Source: JBKHYJ01 sp046565505 (lineage in GTDB: Bacteria; Acidobacteriota; Blastocatellia; UBA7656). From it: a stretch of 64,000 bases of DNA. Location: contig JBKHYJ010000094.1 in assembly GCA_046565505.1 (NCBI GenBank), forward strand, positions 1 to 64,000. The letters run 5' to 3'. Below the pieces are notes generated by a model. That model saw nothing but the letters and a program-made list of their open reading frames with translations, was not told where the DNA came from and did not search any database. The position numbers were made by a program, and so were the translations under genes. Positions within the stretch are counted from its first letter, which is position 1, and every line of letters starts with the position of its first letter. Below are positions 8,386 to 16,530 of the stretch, one piece after another.

Positions 8386-8673
8386 ATGGAAGCTCTTGGA
8401 ATGATCGAGACGAAGGGGCTCGTGGCTATGATCGAAGCTGCTGACGCGATGGTTAAAGCCGCGAACGTGACGCTGATCGGCTACGAGAAGATCGGCGCGG
8501 GGCTCGTCACGGCAATCGTGCGCGGCGACGTGGCGGCGGTGAAGGCCGCGACGGACGCGGGCGCGGCGGCGGCCCGCAGGGTCGGCGAGCTTGTCAGCGT
8601 CCACGTCATACCGCGCCCGCACTCTTCGGTGGATGAAAGCATGCCCGTCACCTACGAGTCGCGCGAAAAATAG
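8386..8673 (+). CDS. BMC-domain shell hexamer protein (BMC-H)
   Basis: The 95-residue protein matches the single-BMC-domain family (PduA/EutM/CcmK type) along its whole length: EALGMIETKGLVAMIEAADAM at the N-terminus, then TLIGYEKIGAGLVTAIVRGDVAA, then a V/A-rich helix and the RVGELVSVHVIPRPH strand-turn. Such proteins form cyclic hexamers that tile the facets of the polyhedral shell, with a central pore for metabolites. A good GGGGAG ribosome site lies 6-10 bases before the ATG. It lies between the aldolase and the pentamer gene. No second hexamer or trimer gene is present in the window, so any complete shell would need additional genes elsewhere or consist of one hexamer type. Confidence 0.95.
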   Translation: MEALGMIETKGLVAMIEAADAMVKAANVTLIGYEKIGAGLVTAIVRGDVAAVKAATDAGAAAARRVGELVSVHVIPRPHSSVDESMPVTYESREK

Positions 8674-8704
8674 GAATGTGGGGAAGCGGCCGGGGCCCCG
8701 GCAG

Positions 8705-8742
8705 AAGAACCTGAAATCTCAACCTTATGATTTCGGATTCTT
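8705..8742. other. Stem-loop between BMC hexamer and pentamer genes
   Basis: AAGAACCTGAAATC (8705-8718) can pair with GATTTCGGATTCTT (8729-8742) around a 10-base loop; the two non-Watson-Crick positions are G-U. There is no U tract, so an mRNA-stability or attenuation hairpin is as likely as a terminator. It could lower pentamer output relative to hexamer, as shell stoichiometry requires (inference). Confidence 0.5.
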
Positions 8743-8784
8743 CGACGCCCGCGCATGGACCCGGCCCCTCCCCCCGACGCGATT

Positions 8785-9063
8785 ATGATTCTTGCACGAA
8801 TAGTTGGGACCGTAGTGGCGACGCGCAAGGATGATCGCCTGCATGGGCGAAAGCTCCTCGTCGCTCGTCTAATCAGCGTGGACGGACAGGACGAGAAGGG
8901 CCATGTCATAGTGGTAGACACGGTGGGGGCCGGCGTCAACGAGGTCGTTTTGATCGTCCAGGGAAGCTCCGCGCGAATGGCTTTTAGCTGCAAGGACTGC
9001 CCGATCGACGCGGCGGTCGTCGGCATAGTTGATACTGTCGAGGTCAATGACGGCACGCAGTGA
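8785..9063 (+). CDS. EutN/CcmL-family shell pentamer protein (BMC-P)
   Basis: From ATG 8785 the protein has 92 residues and the standard N-terminus MILARIVGTVVATRKDDRLHG, then KLLVARLISVDG, DTVGAGVNEVVLIVQGSSAR and the C-terminal IVDTVEV strand. These are the hallmarks of EutN/CcmL/PduN pentamers that cap the vertices of BMC shells. Ten extra upstream codons are open but give an unusual Pro-rich start. It contains two Cys (CKDC) in place of the more variable loop. It is the third gene of the compact aldolase-hexamer-pentamer set, and NAD+ synthetase follows 82 bases later on the same strand. Confidence 0.93.
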   Translation: MILARIVGTVVATRKDDRLHGRKLLVARLISVDGQDEKGHVIVVDTVGAGVNEVVLIVQGSSARMAFSCKDCPIDAAVVGIVDTVEVNDGTQ

Positions 9064-9144
9064 GCGGGACCGGGCCGCGACGCGGCATTCATTTCCAGGT
9101 CGCCGCTCCGTCCCGGCTAACTGCCTGCCGCCGGCCAGTTAATC

Positions 9145-10884
9145 ATGAACACAATTAGGGTCGCGCTCGCGCAAATCAATCCGACCGTCGGCGACTTCCA
9201 GGGCAACACGCGGCTGGTGCTAGATTACCTCGGCCGGGCGCGGGAATCCGGCGCGGACCTCGTCGCGTTCCCGGAGCTCGGGCTTACAGGGTATCCGCCC
9301 GAAGACCTGTTGCTGCGGCCTCACTTCGTGCGCGAGAACCGCCGCGCGCTGGACCGAGTCATTGAAGCCGCGGGTGATATGGTCGCCGTCGTCGGCTTCG
9401 TCGATACAGACGGGTCCGACATATACAACGCCGCCGCCATAATCGTGGGCGGCAAGCTCGTCAACGTTTATCATAAATCCTTTCTGCCTAATTACGGCGT
9501 GTTCGACGAGGAGCGGTATTTTCAATCCGGCAGCCGTTGCCCCGTGTTCACCTTCGGCGGGGCGCGCGTCGGGGTCAACATCTGCGAGGACATCTGGTAT
9601 CCCGGCGGCCCCGCGAAGCTGCAATCGCTCGTAGGCGACGCGCACCTGATCGTGAACATCTCCGCCTCGCCCTACTACGCGGGCAAGAGCTTCGACCGCG
9701 AGCGCATGCTCTGCACCCGCGCCGAAGACAACGCCGTGGCCCTCGCCTACTGCAACCTCTTCGGCGGCCAGGACGAATTGCTCTTTGATGGGAACAGCCT
9801 TGTCATTGACGAGGCGGGCCACATAATAGCGCGGGGCCGCGCGTTTGAAGAAGACCTGGTCGTGGCCGACATAAATATCGAGAGCGTGTTCTCCGAGCGG
9901 CTGCACGACCCGCGCCGCCGGCAGGAGAAGGTCCGGGTGACGCCGGACGATTCTCTACTCATCGTCGAGTTGGGCGACGCTTTGAATCCGAGCGGCGAGC
10001 GGCCGCCTCTGCCCGAGCGCCAGGATATAAGGCTCAAGGACGTAGCCGAAACCTACATGGCGCTCGTGACCGGGACGCGCGATTACGTGCGAAAGAACGG
10101 GTTCGATAAGGTCTACTTCGGGCTTTCGGGCGGGGTAGATTCCGCGCTCACGGCCGTTATTGCCGCCGACGCGGTCGGGCCTGAAAACGTGAATGCTGTT
10201 TACATGCCCACGCGCTACTCGGCTTCCGAATCGCTGCGCGACTCGAAGCTGCTTGCGGAAAACCTCGGCATACATTTTCAAGTGATCGAGATCGAAGAGA
10301 CCTTCTCGCAGTATAAGAAGATGCTCGCGCCCGCCTTCGATGGCTTGCCCGAGGACGTGACCGAAGAGAACCTCCAGGCGCGCATCCGCGGGAACATATT
10401 GATGGCGCTGTCGAACAAATTCCACGGGCTGGTCCTGTCAACGGGCAACAAGAGCGAGATGAGCGTCGGTTATTCGACGCTTTACGGCGACATGGCCGGC
10501 GGGTTCGCCTTGCTCAAGGACGTTCCAAAGACGCTCGTCTACGAGCTGACCTACTACGTAAACCAGCGCAACCCGCGGCCGGTGATACCGGAATACATCA
10601 TCAGCCGGCCGCCATCCGCCGAATTGCGCCCGGACCAAAAAGATCAAGACACGCTCCCGCCTTACCCGACTCTGGACGCCATTCTCGGGTTGTATGTAGA
10701 AAAGGACTTGAGCGCGGAATCAATCGCGAGCAGGGGCTTTCCCATAGAGACCGTCCGGTGGGTGCTGGACAGAGTCGATGCCGCCGAATACAAGCGCCGC
10801 CAGTCGCCGCCCGGGATTAAGATAACTCCGCGCGCATTCGGCCGCGACCGCCGCATGCCTATCACTAACAAGTTTCACGGGTGA
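9145..10884 (+). CDS. nadE: Glutamine-dependent NAD+ synthetase
   Basis: The 579-residue enzyme joins an N-terminal nitrilase-type glutaminase domain (residues 1-270) to a C-terminal NAD+ synthetase domain (about 300-579). The glutaminase triad is visible: Glu in FPELGLTGYPPEDLL, Lys in YHKSFLPNYGVFDE and Cys in VGVNICEDIWYP. The synthetase carries the ATP-pyrophosphatase loop SGGVDSAL, the STGNKSEMSVGYSTLYGDMA segment and the RPPSAELRPDQKD loop. It makes NAD+ from deamido-NAD+ using ammonia channelled from glutamine. Length and order match the bacterial two-domain form. Its place right after the BMC genes may be chance or may link cofactor supply to an NAD-using compartment. Confidence 0.95.
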   Translation: MNTIRVALAQINPTVGDFQGNTRLVLDYLGRARESGADLVAFPELGLTGYPPEDLLLRPHFVRENRRALDRVIEAAGDMVAVVGFVDTDGSDIYNAAAIIVGGKLVNVYHKSFLPNYGVFDEERYFQSGSRCPVFTFGGARVGVNICEDIWYPGGPAKLQSLVGDAHLIVNISASPYYAGKSFDRERMLCTRAEDNAVALAYCNLFGGQDELLFDGNSLVIDEAGHIIARGRAFEEDLVVADINIESVFSERLHDPRRRQEKVRVTPDDSLLIVELGDALNPSGERPPLPERQDIRLKDVAETYMALVTGTRDYVRKNGFDKVYFGLSGGVDSALTAVIAADAVGPENVNAVYMPTRYSASESLRDSKLLAENLGIHFQVIEIEETFSQYKKMLAPAFDGLPEDVTEENLQARIRGNILMALSNKFHGLVLSTGNKSEMSVGYSTLYGDMAGGFALLKDVPKTLVYELTYYVNQRNPRPVIPEYIISRPPSAELRPDQKDQDTLPPYPTLDAILGLYVEKDLSAESIASRGFPIETVRWVLDRVDAAEYKRRQSPPGIKITPRAFGRDRRMPITNKFHG

Positions 10885-10954
10885 TTGGATTAGTTTGCCG
10901 GCCGCCATTTTGCGAAGGCCGCCGCGAGTGGCCTCCCCGCCCGGCGAAAACGAA

Positions 10955-10989
10955 GGGCGCGAAAACACCCCCGGGGCATCCTCGCGCCC
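10955..10989. terminator. Hairpin between nadE and the globin gene
   Basis: GGGCGCG (10955-10961) pairs with CGCGCCC (10983-10989) in the 140-base gap between two convergent genes. There is no clear U tract, so it is a likely shared transcription-end structure with moderate support. Confidence 0.4.
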
Positions 10990-11024
10990 GTTCAATCCTG
11001 AGCAATCGACAACCGGCGGGGAGG

Positions 11025-11483
11025 TTACTTCCTTTCTACAATGTCTGCTTTCAGAGTCATCAGCGCCGAGGCCAACTCTTTTTGCTCCCTCTCGGGCACT
11101 TTAAACTTATTGAGCGTGTTGACCAGGTGCTTGACAGCGATATTCCAATCGTCCTCGGAGATGCCCAGCCCCTTATGCACAGTCTTCATATCCCGGCCGA
11201 TGTAGACGCAAGGCCCGCCCGTCGCGGCGCATAGTTGATCCAGGACTAACTGCCGAATCCTCATCTTGGAATTGTCGCTCGCCCCGACGAAGAAGCGCCC
11301 GAGCGTCTTGTCAGTCGCCAGAGCGCCGATGAAATCGTCCGTCACGGCGGCGAGCGCCTCGTACCCGCCCAGCCGCTTATAAAGCGAATTGTCATTCTGA
11401 GCCGAAGCAATTTGAACGCGGGCTACGGACGCTATTAAAGCCAGCAGCGCCAAAGCCATAATTACCGAGCGATTCTTTTTCAC
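11025..11483 (-). CDS. Exported truncated hemoglobin (group I-like)
   Basis: A GTG start at 11483 lies 8 bases after GGAGGG and yields 152 residues. Residues 1-28 form a cleavable export signal ending ASAQ. The globin domain begins at SLYKRLGGYEAL and continues with DDFIGALATDKTLGRFF, TGGPCVYIGRDMKTVHKGLGI (split here: TGGPC, YIGRDMK, VHKGLGI) and NIAVKHLVNTL. His103 in VHKGLGI is the proximal heme ligand. Group I truncated globins bind O2 and NO and are normally cytoplasmic; an export signal suggests a periplasmic role in gas or nitrosative-stress handling. No partner gene is adjacent. The longer frame upstream has no ribosome site. Confidence 0.85.
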   Translation of the reverse strand: MKKNRSVIMALALLALIASVARVQIASAQNDNSLYKRLGGYEALAAVTDDFIGALATDKTLGRFFVGASDNSKMRIRQLVLDQLCAATGGPCVYIGRDMKTVHKGLGISEDDWNIAVKHLVNTLNKFKVPEREQKELASALMTLKADIVERK

Positions 11484-11639
11484 GACTATTACCCTCCATG
11501 TTTTATGTGTGTGCAGTGGCGGGGGGCCGCCTTGTTCGATGGCGGTTAAAGCCGCCCCCGGCCTGGAAGCATTCAACTTCCACCCGCAGATGATTACGCA
11601 TCAATAAATGAAGTTGGATTTCGTGGGCCGGCCGGCCCA

Positions 11640-11810
11640 TGAATGGCGGAAGGGCGCGTGAAGTATTTACCTTCACGCGCCCTTTATTTGAGCCTCCCGA
11701 CTTTCAGGCGAAAGTCGTATTTGGCAGGGTTGAGGCTCAGAACCTGGGTGCGGGAGGGGATGATCCACACACTCAGGAATTAAATGGCTGGTAAGAAGGA
11801 CCCAGCCAAA
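11640..11810 (+). ncRNA. Candidate structured RNA region
   Basis: Three consecutive stems lie in 170 non-coding bases: a 12-bp perfect hairpin (11652-11682), a nested stem with an 8-bp inner hairpin CGACTTTC/GAAAGTCG (11698-11717) inside GAGCCTC/GAGGCTC (11690-11738), and TGGCTGG/CCAGCCA (11785-11808). No recognised protein is encoded here. The order of a terminator-like hairpin before the others could also mean a short RNA ends at 11690 and a second element follows. I do not recognise a known riboswitch class. Confidence 0.3.
11652..11690 (+). terminator. Strong intrinsic terminator with no obvious upstream plus-strand gene
   Basis: GGGCGCGTGAAG (11652-11663) and CTTCACGCGCCC (11671-11682) form a perfect 12-bp stem with a 7-base loop, followed by TTTATTT. 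The nearest plus-strand gene ends at 10884, beyond the minus-strand globin, so it may end a small RNA or block antisense reading. Confidence 0.7.
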
Positions 11811-12120
11811 ATCGGCGGCTCATATGCTTGAGCGGAAGGGTACCGCCGTCATAATTCCAGATCCTAATTCACCCGTTATCAATATGATTCTCGCGCTCGT
11901 CAAAATCTTTTCCCTTTCCCTTCATGATGAGATGACGGAAAAAGTATTTCACCCAATGCAAAAAAAACTGATCCGCGAAAATAATTCCGAAGGCCCCCGA
12001 AAGGGGCCGGGGAAGGCGAATTTTTACCAGCCTATCGGATTTGTTCTTAAGCGGTACGACGGCGCGGCTTGCAATCGCACTGGCGGGTTTAGGAATGAAG
12101 TGGCAAAAGATACTAGCGGC
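11811..12120. other. Non-coding stretch with one short hairpin
   Basis: I see no convincing gene here. GGCCCC (11992-11997) and GGGGCC (12003-12008) close a CGAAA loop. Short open frames on both strands lack ribosome sites and family features. Confidence 0.5.
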
Positions 12121-12163
12121 GCTGAAACCAGGGGGCCACGACAGCCCGCCCCCTGGTTTCAGC
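12121..12163 (-). terminator. Long-stem terminator of the VPS10-like gene
   Basis: A perfect 15-bp inverted repeat (12121-12135 with 12149-12163, arm GCTGAAACCAGGGGG) with a 13-base loop lies 29 bases beyond the stop of the large minus-strand gene. On the minus strand it is followed by a weak T run (ATCTTTT) a few bases later. Confidence 0.6.
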
Positions 12164-12191
12164 AATCTTCGCGGCTACTTGCGAGGAGTTA

Positions 12192-15100
12192 TCATTGATC
12201 CTTCCACTCGGGTATTCGCCCGGGAGTCCACGGCGCGCCCGCCTCCTCCATCGCCTTCTCAAGTCTCGCGAGGTCGCCTTCGACCAGCGTCCTCAGTTGC
12301 GCGAGGACCTGCTCGAAATCCTTCGACGCGATTGCGTAATGATCCGTCTGCGTCTGCGTCGGGCGCGAAGTTGACATGCGCTGGTCGCCGACTATCGTGC
12401 CGACCCGGTCAGATATTGAAGGCAGCGTGTTTTCGTTTCTCGCGCGTGCGGCTACGTCGCCGCGCAGGGCGCGAAGAATATCGTTCGTACGCCGCTCTAT
12501 CGCCGTCGCGTCCTGTGAAAGCTTTGCGTCGGCGGCCGGCGTCTCCTGGAGCGCGCGCTTGATGAGCCCGAGCCGCGTCTTCAACTGATTCGCGGTTTCA
12601 ACCGCGCCCGTGACCGCCCGCTGTAACCGCGCGACCTTTTGCTGGAACTCTACGAGCAGAGCCCTGTCGGCCGGGTTCATCTGCGCCTGCCCTTCGACGT
12701 AGACTGTGAACTCTTGCGGCGAAGAGAGGGGCACGAGCGTCCCGCCCACCCGCTTTGCGAACGAGACGCCGTACTTGCCCGGCATGACGAGAGGCCCGGA
12801 TGGCGGCTCGCCGAATACCTCCTCCTCAGGCTCGGGCTGCCTGGTCGAAAGGACCGGGGCAGGGAAGCGCAGGTCCCAGTTGATTCGGTTCATGCCCGCC
12901 ATGGCGGGGCCGGTTAGCCTTCGCACCACGCGGCCCGTGGAATCGGTCACGGTGAAGATTATCGAGGGGGGCTCTTCTTCTTCCTCCGCCCTCAGCTCCT
13001 CCGCGGTCGGAATTCTAACGCCGCCCCCCTTCTTGTCCGCCTCCTTCTCCGCTTCCTGCCGCGCCTGCCTTCGAGTCTTGAGCGGTTCTTTGAGGTAGTA
13101 GGTGAACGTAGCGCCATAGGCCGGGTTTTCGGCCGTGAAGAAGGATTCGCCCTGGAAGCTCTTGCCCCGCCCGCCGAGCGGCTGTGATTGGATGTACATC
13201 ATCGCGTCTTTGACCGGGAAGAGGGCTGCCTCCTGCGCGAGCGTCTCGGGCTTGACGGACCTGAGCGGGGCGTAGTTGTCGAGTATGTATATGCTCCGCC
13301 CGAAGGTCCCGACGACGAGGTCGTTCTCGCGCTTCTGAATGGCGAGGTCGTGGATTGATATCGTCGGGAGCCCCCCTTTCAGTTGAACCCACTTCTTACC
13401 GCCATCGACCGTGAAGAAAACGCCGAACTCCGTGCCTGCGAAAAGCAGGTTGGGATTGACATGGTCTTCGGCCAGGGCGAGCACGGGGCCATTGGCAGGG
13501 AGGTTCGCTTTTAACGAAGTCCACGAGCGGCCCATGTCCGTGCTCTTGAGCAGGTAAGGGGCGAAGTCGCTGCGCTTGTGGTTATCGAAAGCCGCGTACA
13601 CGGTCCCGGCGTCATGCTGCGAGGCGAGGACGCGGCTGACGTAAGACATGTCAGGCACGCCCGGGAAGGTCTCAATCTTGCGCCAGCTCTTCCCGGCGTC
13701 CTCCGTCACCTGAATCAGCCCGTCGTCGGTCCCGACGTAGATCAGCCCCTCCTTTTTCGGCGATTCGGCGAGCGCGGACGAATTACCGTAGGGGTCGGTA
13801 GAGGCATGGCGGGCGATCGCGTCGACGCTCTGGACTTTGCCGAAAACCGGCAGCAGGTCTCTGTTCAGCCCGCGCGAAAGCTGGCCGCTGATGACTTTCC
13901 AGCTATCCCCGCGGTCGTCGCTGCGGAACAGCTTGTCCGCCGCGAAGTAAAGCCGCGTGTGCGCGTGCGGGCTGATGATGAAAGGCGAATCCCAATTGAA
14001 GCGCAGCGCCTCCTCCCCGCGCCCTTCGGAGGGCTGGATGCCCATGCGCTCGCCTGTCCTCTTGTCGAAGCGCACTATCACGCCGTATTGCAACTCCGTG
14101 TAGACCGTGTTCGGGTCTTCCGGGTCAACCTGCGTCCTGAACCCGTCGCCGCCGAGGGTCACGAACCAGTCGGAGTTCACTATGCCCGAAGCGCTTCGCG
14201 TGCGCGAAGGGCCGCCGACGTTGAAGTTGTCCTGCGCGCCGCCGTACACGTTGTAAAACGGGGCCGCGTTGTCCGTCGTCACGTCGTAAAACTGTGTGAT
14301 CGGGAGGTTCGATTTGAAATCCCAGGTAGCCGCGCGGTCGAAGCTCTCGTACACCCCGCCATCACAGCCTACGAGGTAATGGCTGGTGTTCGCCGGGTCG
14401 ATCCATATGACATGGTTGTCAACATGCTTGGACCTCTCGCCGAGAGGGCGCAGGGTCCGCCCGCCATCGTCCGACACCATTATGAAGACGTTCATCACGT
14501 ACACGCGGTCAACGTCCTTGGGGTCGGCGGTTATCTGTGCGTAATACATGGCGGTCGTGTCGTAAGGGTTCCGCCTCTCCCAACTGCCGCCCCGGTCGCT
14601 CGAACGGAAGATGCCGCCGCGGCGGTCGGCGGCCTCGACTGTCGCGTAGACTACGTTTGAGTCCACAGGCGAGATGGCGATCCCTATGCGGCCCATATCG
14701 ACGTTGGGCAGCCCGGCCCTGAGCTTGTTCCAGGTCGCCCCCGCGTCCGTCGATTTGTAGAGCGCGCTTTCGGGGCCGCCGTTGACGAGCGTGTACACAT
14801 GCCGGCGGCGCTGGTAGCTCGCGGCATAAAGCGTGTCGGGGTCGTTCGGGTCGATGGCAACGTCGGTGACCCCCGTGTTCTCGCTGATATTTAAAGACTT
14901 GGTCCAGGTCTTACCGCCATCGACGGTCTTGTACAGCCCGCGGTCGCCGCCCGGTCCCCACAGCGGCCCTTGCGCGGCCACGTACACGACCTTTGAATCG
15001 CGCGGGTCGATCGCTATTCGCCCGATGTGCTCGGAAGCTTTCAGGCCCATATTCTTCCAGGTCTTGCCGCCATCGTCGGAGCGGTACACCCCATCCCCGT

Positions 15101-15620
15101 AAGAGACGCTGCGCTGCGAATTGTTCTCGCCGGTCCCGACCCACACCGTCAGAGGGTTTTTCGGGTCGACGACGACCACGCCGATTGAGTAAGAGCCTTC
15201 GTTGTCGAATATGGGAGTCCAGGTCGTCCCCGCGTTCGTCGTCCTCCACACTCCGCCGGAGGCCGCCGCGACGTAGAAGCGGCTGCGGTCGCTGGGGTCA
15301 ACGGCTATGTCGACCACGCGGCCGGACGTGAACGAAGGGCCGATCAGTCTGAATCGCATGCCATTGAAGGTCGGCGTAGACATGGGGTCCGCGGGCCTTT
15401 TCGGCTCGTCTTTTTTCTGCTCATCTTTCTTCGGCTCGTCTCTCCTTGTTTCGGCTTGCGGCTTTGCGGCCTCGTCTTGTGACTTATTCGCTTCCTCGCG
15501 CCGGGCCTTCGACGCGGCGGATTTCTCCGCCCGCTTTTCCTCCTGCGCGAAAGCCGAAAGCGGCGCGGCGGCCAGGGCGATCATTAAATAAACAGGCAAA
15601 AGAATACGCGGTATTCTCAC
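12192..15620 (-). CDS. Very large exported sortilin/VPS10-like BNR-repeat protein
   Basis: A GTG at 15620 follows AAGGAGA and gives 1142 residues with a clean signal peptide (hydrophobic region, then SAFAQ). A Lys/Glu-rich linker precedes a ten-bladed-propeller type region of many BNR/Asp-box repeats (SxDxGxxW patterns such as SDDGGKTW, TTNAGTTW, STDMGRSW) spanning about residues 85-720. The C-terminal 400 residues hold a beta-rich domain and a helical segment near the end. Acidobacteria and Bacteroidetes carry many such proteins labelled VPS10 or glycosyl-hydrolase-like; glycosidase activity is not established. The likely site is periplasm or cell surface and the role unknown. The gene is monocistronic with its own hairpin terminator. 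Confidence 0.8.
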   Translation of the reverse strand: MRIPRILLPVYLMIALAAAPLSAFAQEEKRAEKSAASKARREEANKSQDEAAKPQAETRRDEPKKDEQKKDEPKRPADPMSTPTFNGMRFRLIGPSFTSGRVVDIAVDPSDRSRFYVAAASGGVWRTTNAGTTWTPIFDNEGSYSIGVVVVDPKNPLTVWVGTGENNSQRSVSYGDGVYRSDDGGKTWKNMGLKASEHIGRIAIDPRDSKVVYVAAQGPLWGPGGDRGLYKTVDGGKTWTKSLNISENTGVTDVAIDPNDPDTLYAASYQRRRHVYTLVNGGPESALYKSTDAGATWNKLRAGLPNVDMGRIGIAISPVDSNVVYATVEAADRRGGIFRSSDRGGSWERRNPYDTTAMYYAQITADPKDVDRVYVMNVFIMVSDDGGRTLRPLGERSKHVDNHVIWIDPANTSHYLVGCDGGVYESFDRAATWDFKSNLPITQFYDVTTDNAAPFYNVYGGAQDNFNVGGPSRTRSASGIVNSDWFVTLGGDGFRTQVDPEDPNTVYTELQYGVIVRFDKRTGERMGIQPSEGRGEEALRFNWDSPFIISPHAHTRLYFAADKLFRSDDRGDSWKVISGQLSRGLNRDLLPVFGKVQSVDAIARHASTDPYGNSSALAESPKKEGLIYVGTDDGLIQVTEDAGKSWRKIETFPGVPDMSYVSRVLASQHDAGTVYAAFDNHKRSDFAPYLLKSTDMGRSWTSLKANLPANGPVLALAEDHVNPNLLFAGTEFGVFFTVDGGKKWVQLKGGLPTISIHDLAIQKRENDLVVGTFGRSIYILDNYAPLRSVKPETLAQEAALFPVKDAMMYIQSQPLGGRGKSFQGESFFTAENPAYGATFTYYLKEPLKTRRQARQEAEKEADKKGGGVRIPTAEELRAEEEEEPPSIIFTVTDSTGRVVRRLTGPAMAGMNRINWDLRFPAPVLSTRQPEPEEEVFGEPPSGPLVMPGKYGVSFAKRVGGTLVPLSSPQEFTVYVEGQAQMNPADRALLVEFQQKVARLQRAVTGAVETANQLKTRLGLIKRALQETPAADAKLSQDATAIERRTNDILRALRGDVAARARNENTLPSISDRVGTIVGDQRMSTSRPTQTQTDHYAIASKDFEQVLAQLRTLVEGDLARLEKAMEEAGAPWTPGRIPEWKDQ

Positions 15621-15749
15621 GACAATTCTCCTTCGTGTTGGTGGCGCAAGCTGGCGGCTCGCGTTAAATCGAAGTCCGACCTCTGACACGGGTACAGACT
15701 TGTTGTGTCCTTGTGATGGGTGATTGAAAGAAACTGAAGTGACTTTCTA

Positions 15750-15783
15750 AAAGGCCACTTCCTATTCTTCGGAAGCGGCCTTT
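15750..15783 (-). terminator. Hairpin terminator between minus-strand genes
   Basis: AAAGGCCACTTCC (15750-15762) and GGAAGCGGCCTTT (15771-15783) pair in 12 of 13 positions. On the minus strand the stem ends in a run of T residues (CCTTTTAG). It follows the 151-residue exported protein gene. Confidence 0.6.
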
Positions 15784-15827
15784 CCACTGGTAAAAATCAT
15801 ACTAACATAAATCACGTTCGCGGGATA

Positions 15828-16283
15828 TTAGGGTAGCCGCTCGAATACGAATTCGACGTTCGCGTTGCCGGCCGGCTTGAGCCTGAGCGTATTCCCCTCA
15901 AGCTTGAACTCCCATTTTGCGTCCTTCCCCATGGCGAGCGGGCTGGCCTGCGCCACCTGCGAGAGAGTTATAGTGTTGCCCTGAACGACGAACGAGCCGG
16001 CCGTGGCGCGCAGGTTCTGGTAGGCTTCCGCGATCTTTTTCAGGCGGTCGTTTTCAGGCTCTTCCTGGGTCCACGCCTTGCGGTTGGCCCCCGCCTGCAC
16101 GTACGCCATGTATTTGCCGTGTACGACTATCATGCCTTTGGCGTCGGCTTCCGTCTGTTTCCCGCCCGGGAAGGTCGTAGAGACCCACTTGTAGGCCCCA
16201 TCGAGCTTCGGGTCCGACGCCAGTACGTTAGGGGCCGCGGCGAACACGACTAGGGCGCAAACGATCACTGCTTTGAGTTTCAT
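15828..16283 (-). CDS. Small exported lipocalin-like protein
   Basis: The 151-residue protein has a signal peptide (MKLKAVIVCALVVFAAAPNV, cleavage near VLAS). The mature part begins with PKLDGAYKWVSTTFPGG and ends with strands resembling the lipocalin-like families found in many Bacteroidetes and Acidobacteria: YKW..., GNTITLSQVAQASP, and WEFKLEGNTLRLKPAG. The GGAGG site 7 bases before the ATG supports the start. Ligand and role are unknown. The family call rests on overall pattern, not on catalytic residues. Confidence 0.6.
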   Translation of the reverse strand: MKLKAVIVCALVVFAAAPNVLASDPKLDGAYKWVSTTFPGGKQTEADAKGMIVVHGKYMAYVQAGANRKAWTQEEPENDRLKKIAEAYQNLRATAGSFVVQGNTITLSQVAQASPLAMGKDAKWEFKLEGNTLRLKPAGNANVEFVFERLP

Positions 16284-16530
16284 CAGAGTTCCTCCGTCGT
16301 TTTAAATTGAAATGAGAATTAGCAAGACACTTATACGATTCAGTAACCGGCATGATAGCCTCCGCGAGCGGATTATTTCAAGCAAGAGCCACGAGCCGGA
16401 AGACGCCACGCTAAAAAACTCATGCCGGCCCGCCGCGCTTCCGGCCCCCGCGCTGGGCGTTGCCCGCTTCGCCGTTTCATTCCCGGGCGAGTCGATTTAG
16501 AATCAAGCTGACGGGTGAAGGGGGGCACTG

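Noticed and set aside
11824..12198. 124-codon plus-strand frame in the hairpin-rich gap
   Set aside because: No ribosome site or recognised family; it runs through two strong hairpins, so I treat it as non-coding.
13578..14660. 360-codon plus-strand frame opposite the VPS10-like gene
   Set aside because: Shadow of GC-rich codons; the sequence lacks domain features and a ribosome site.
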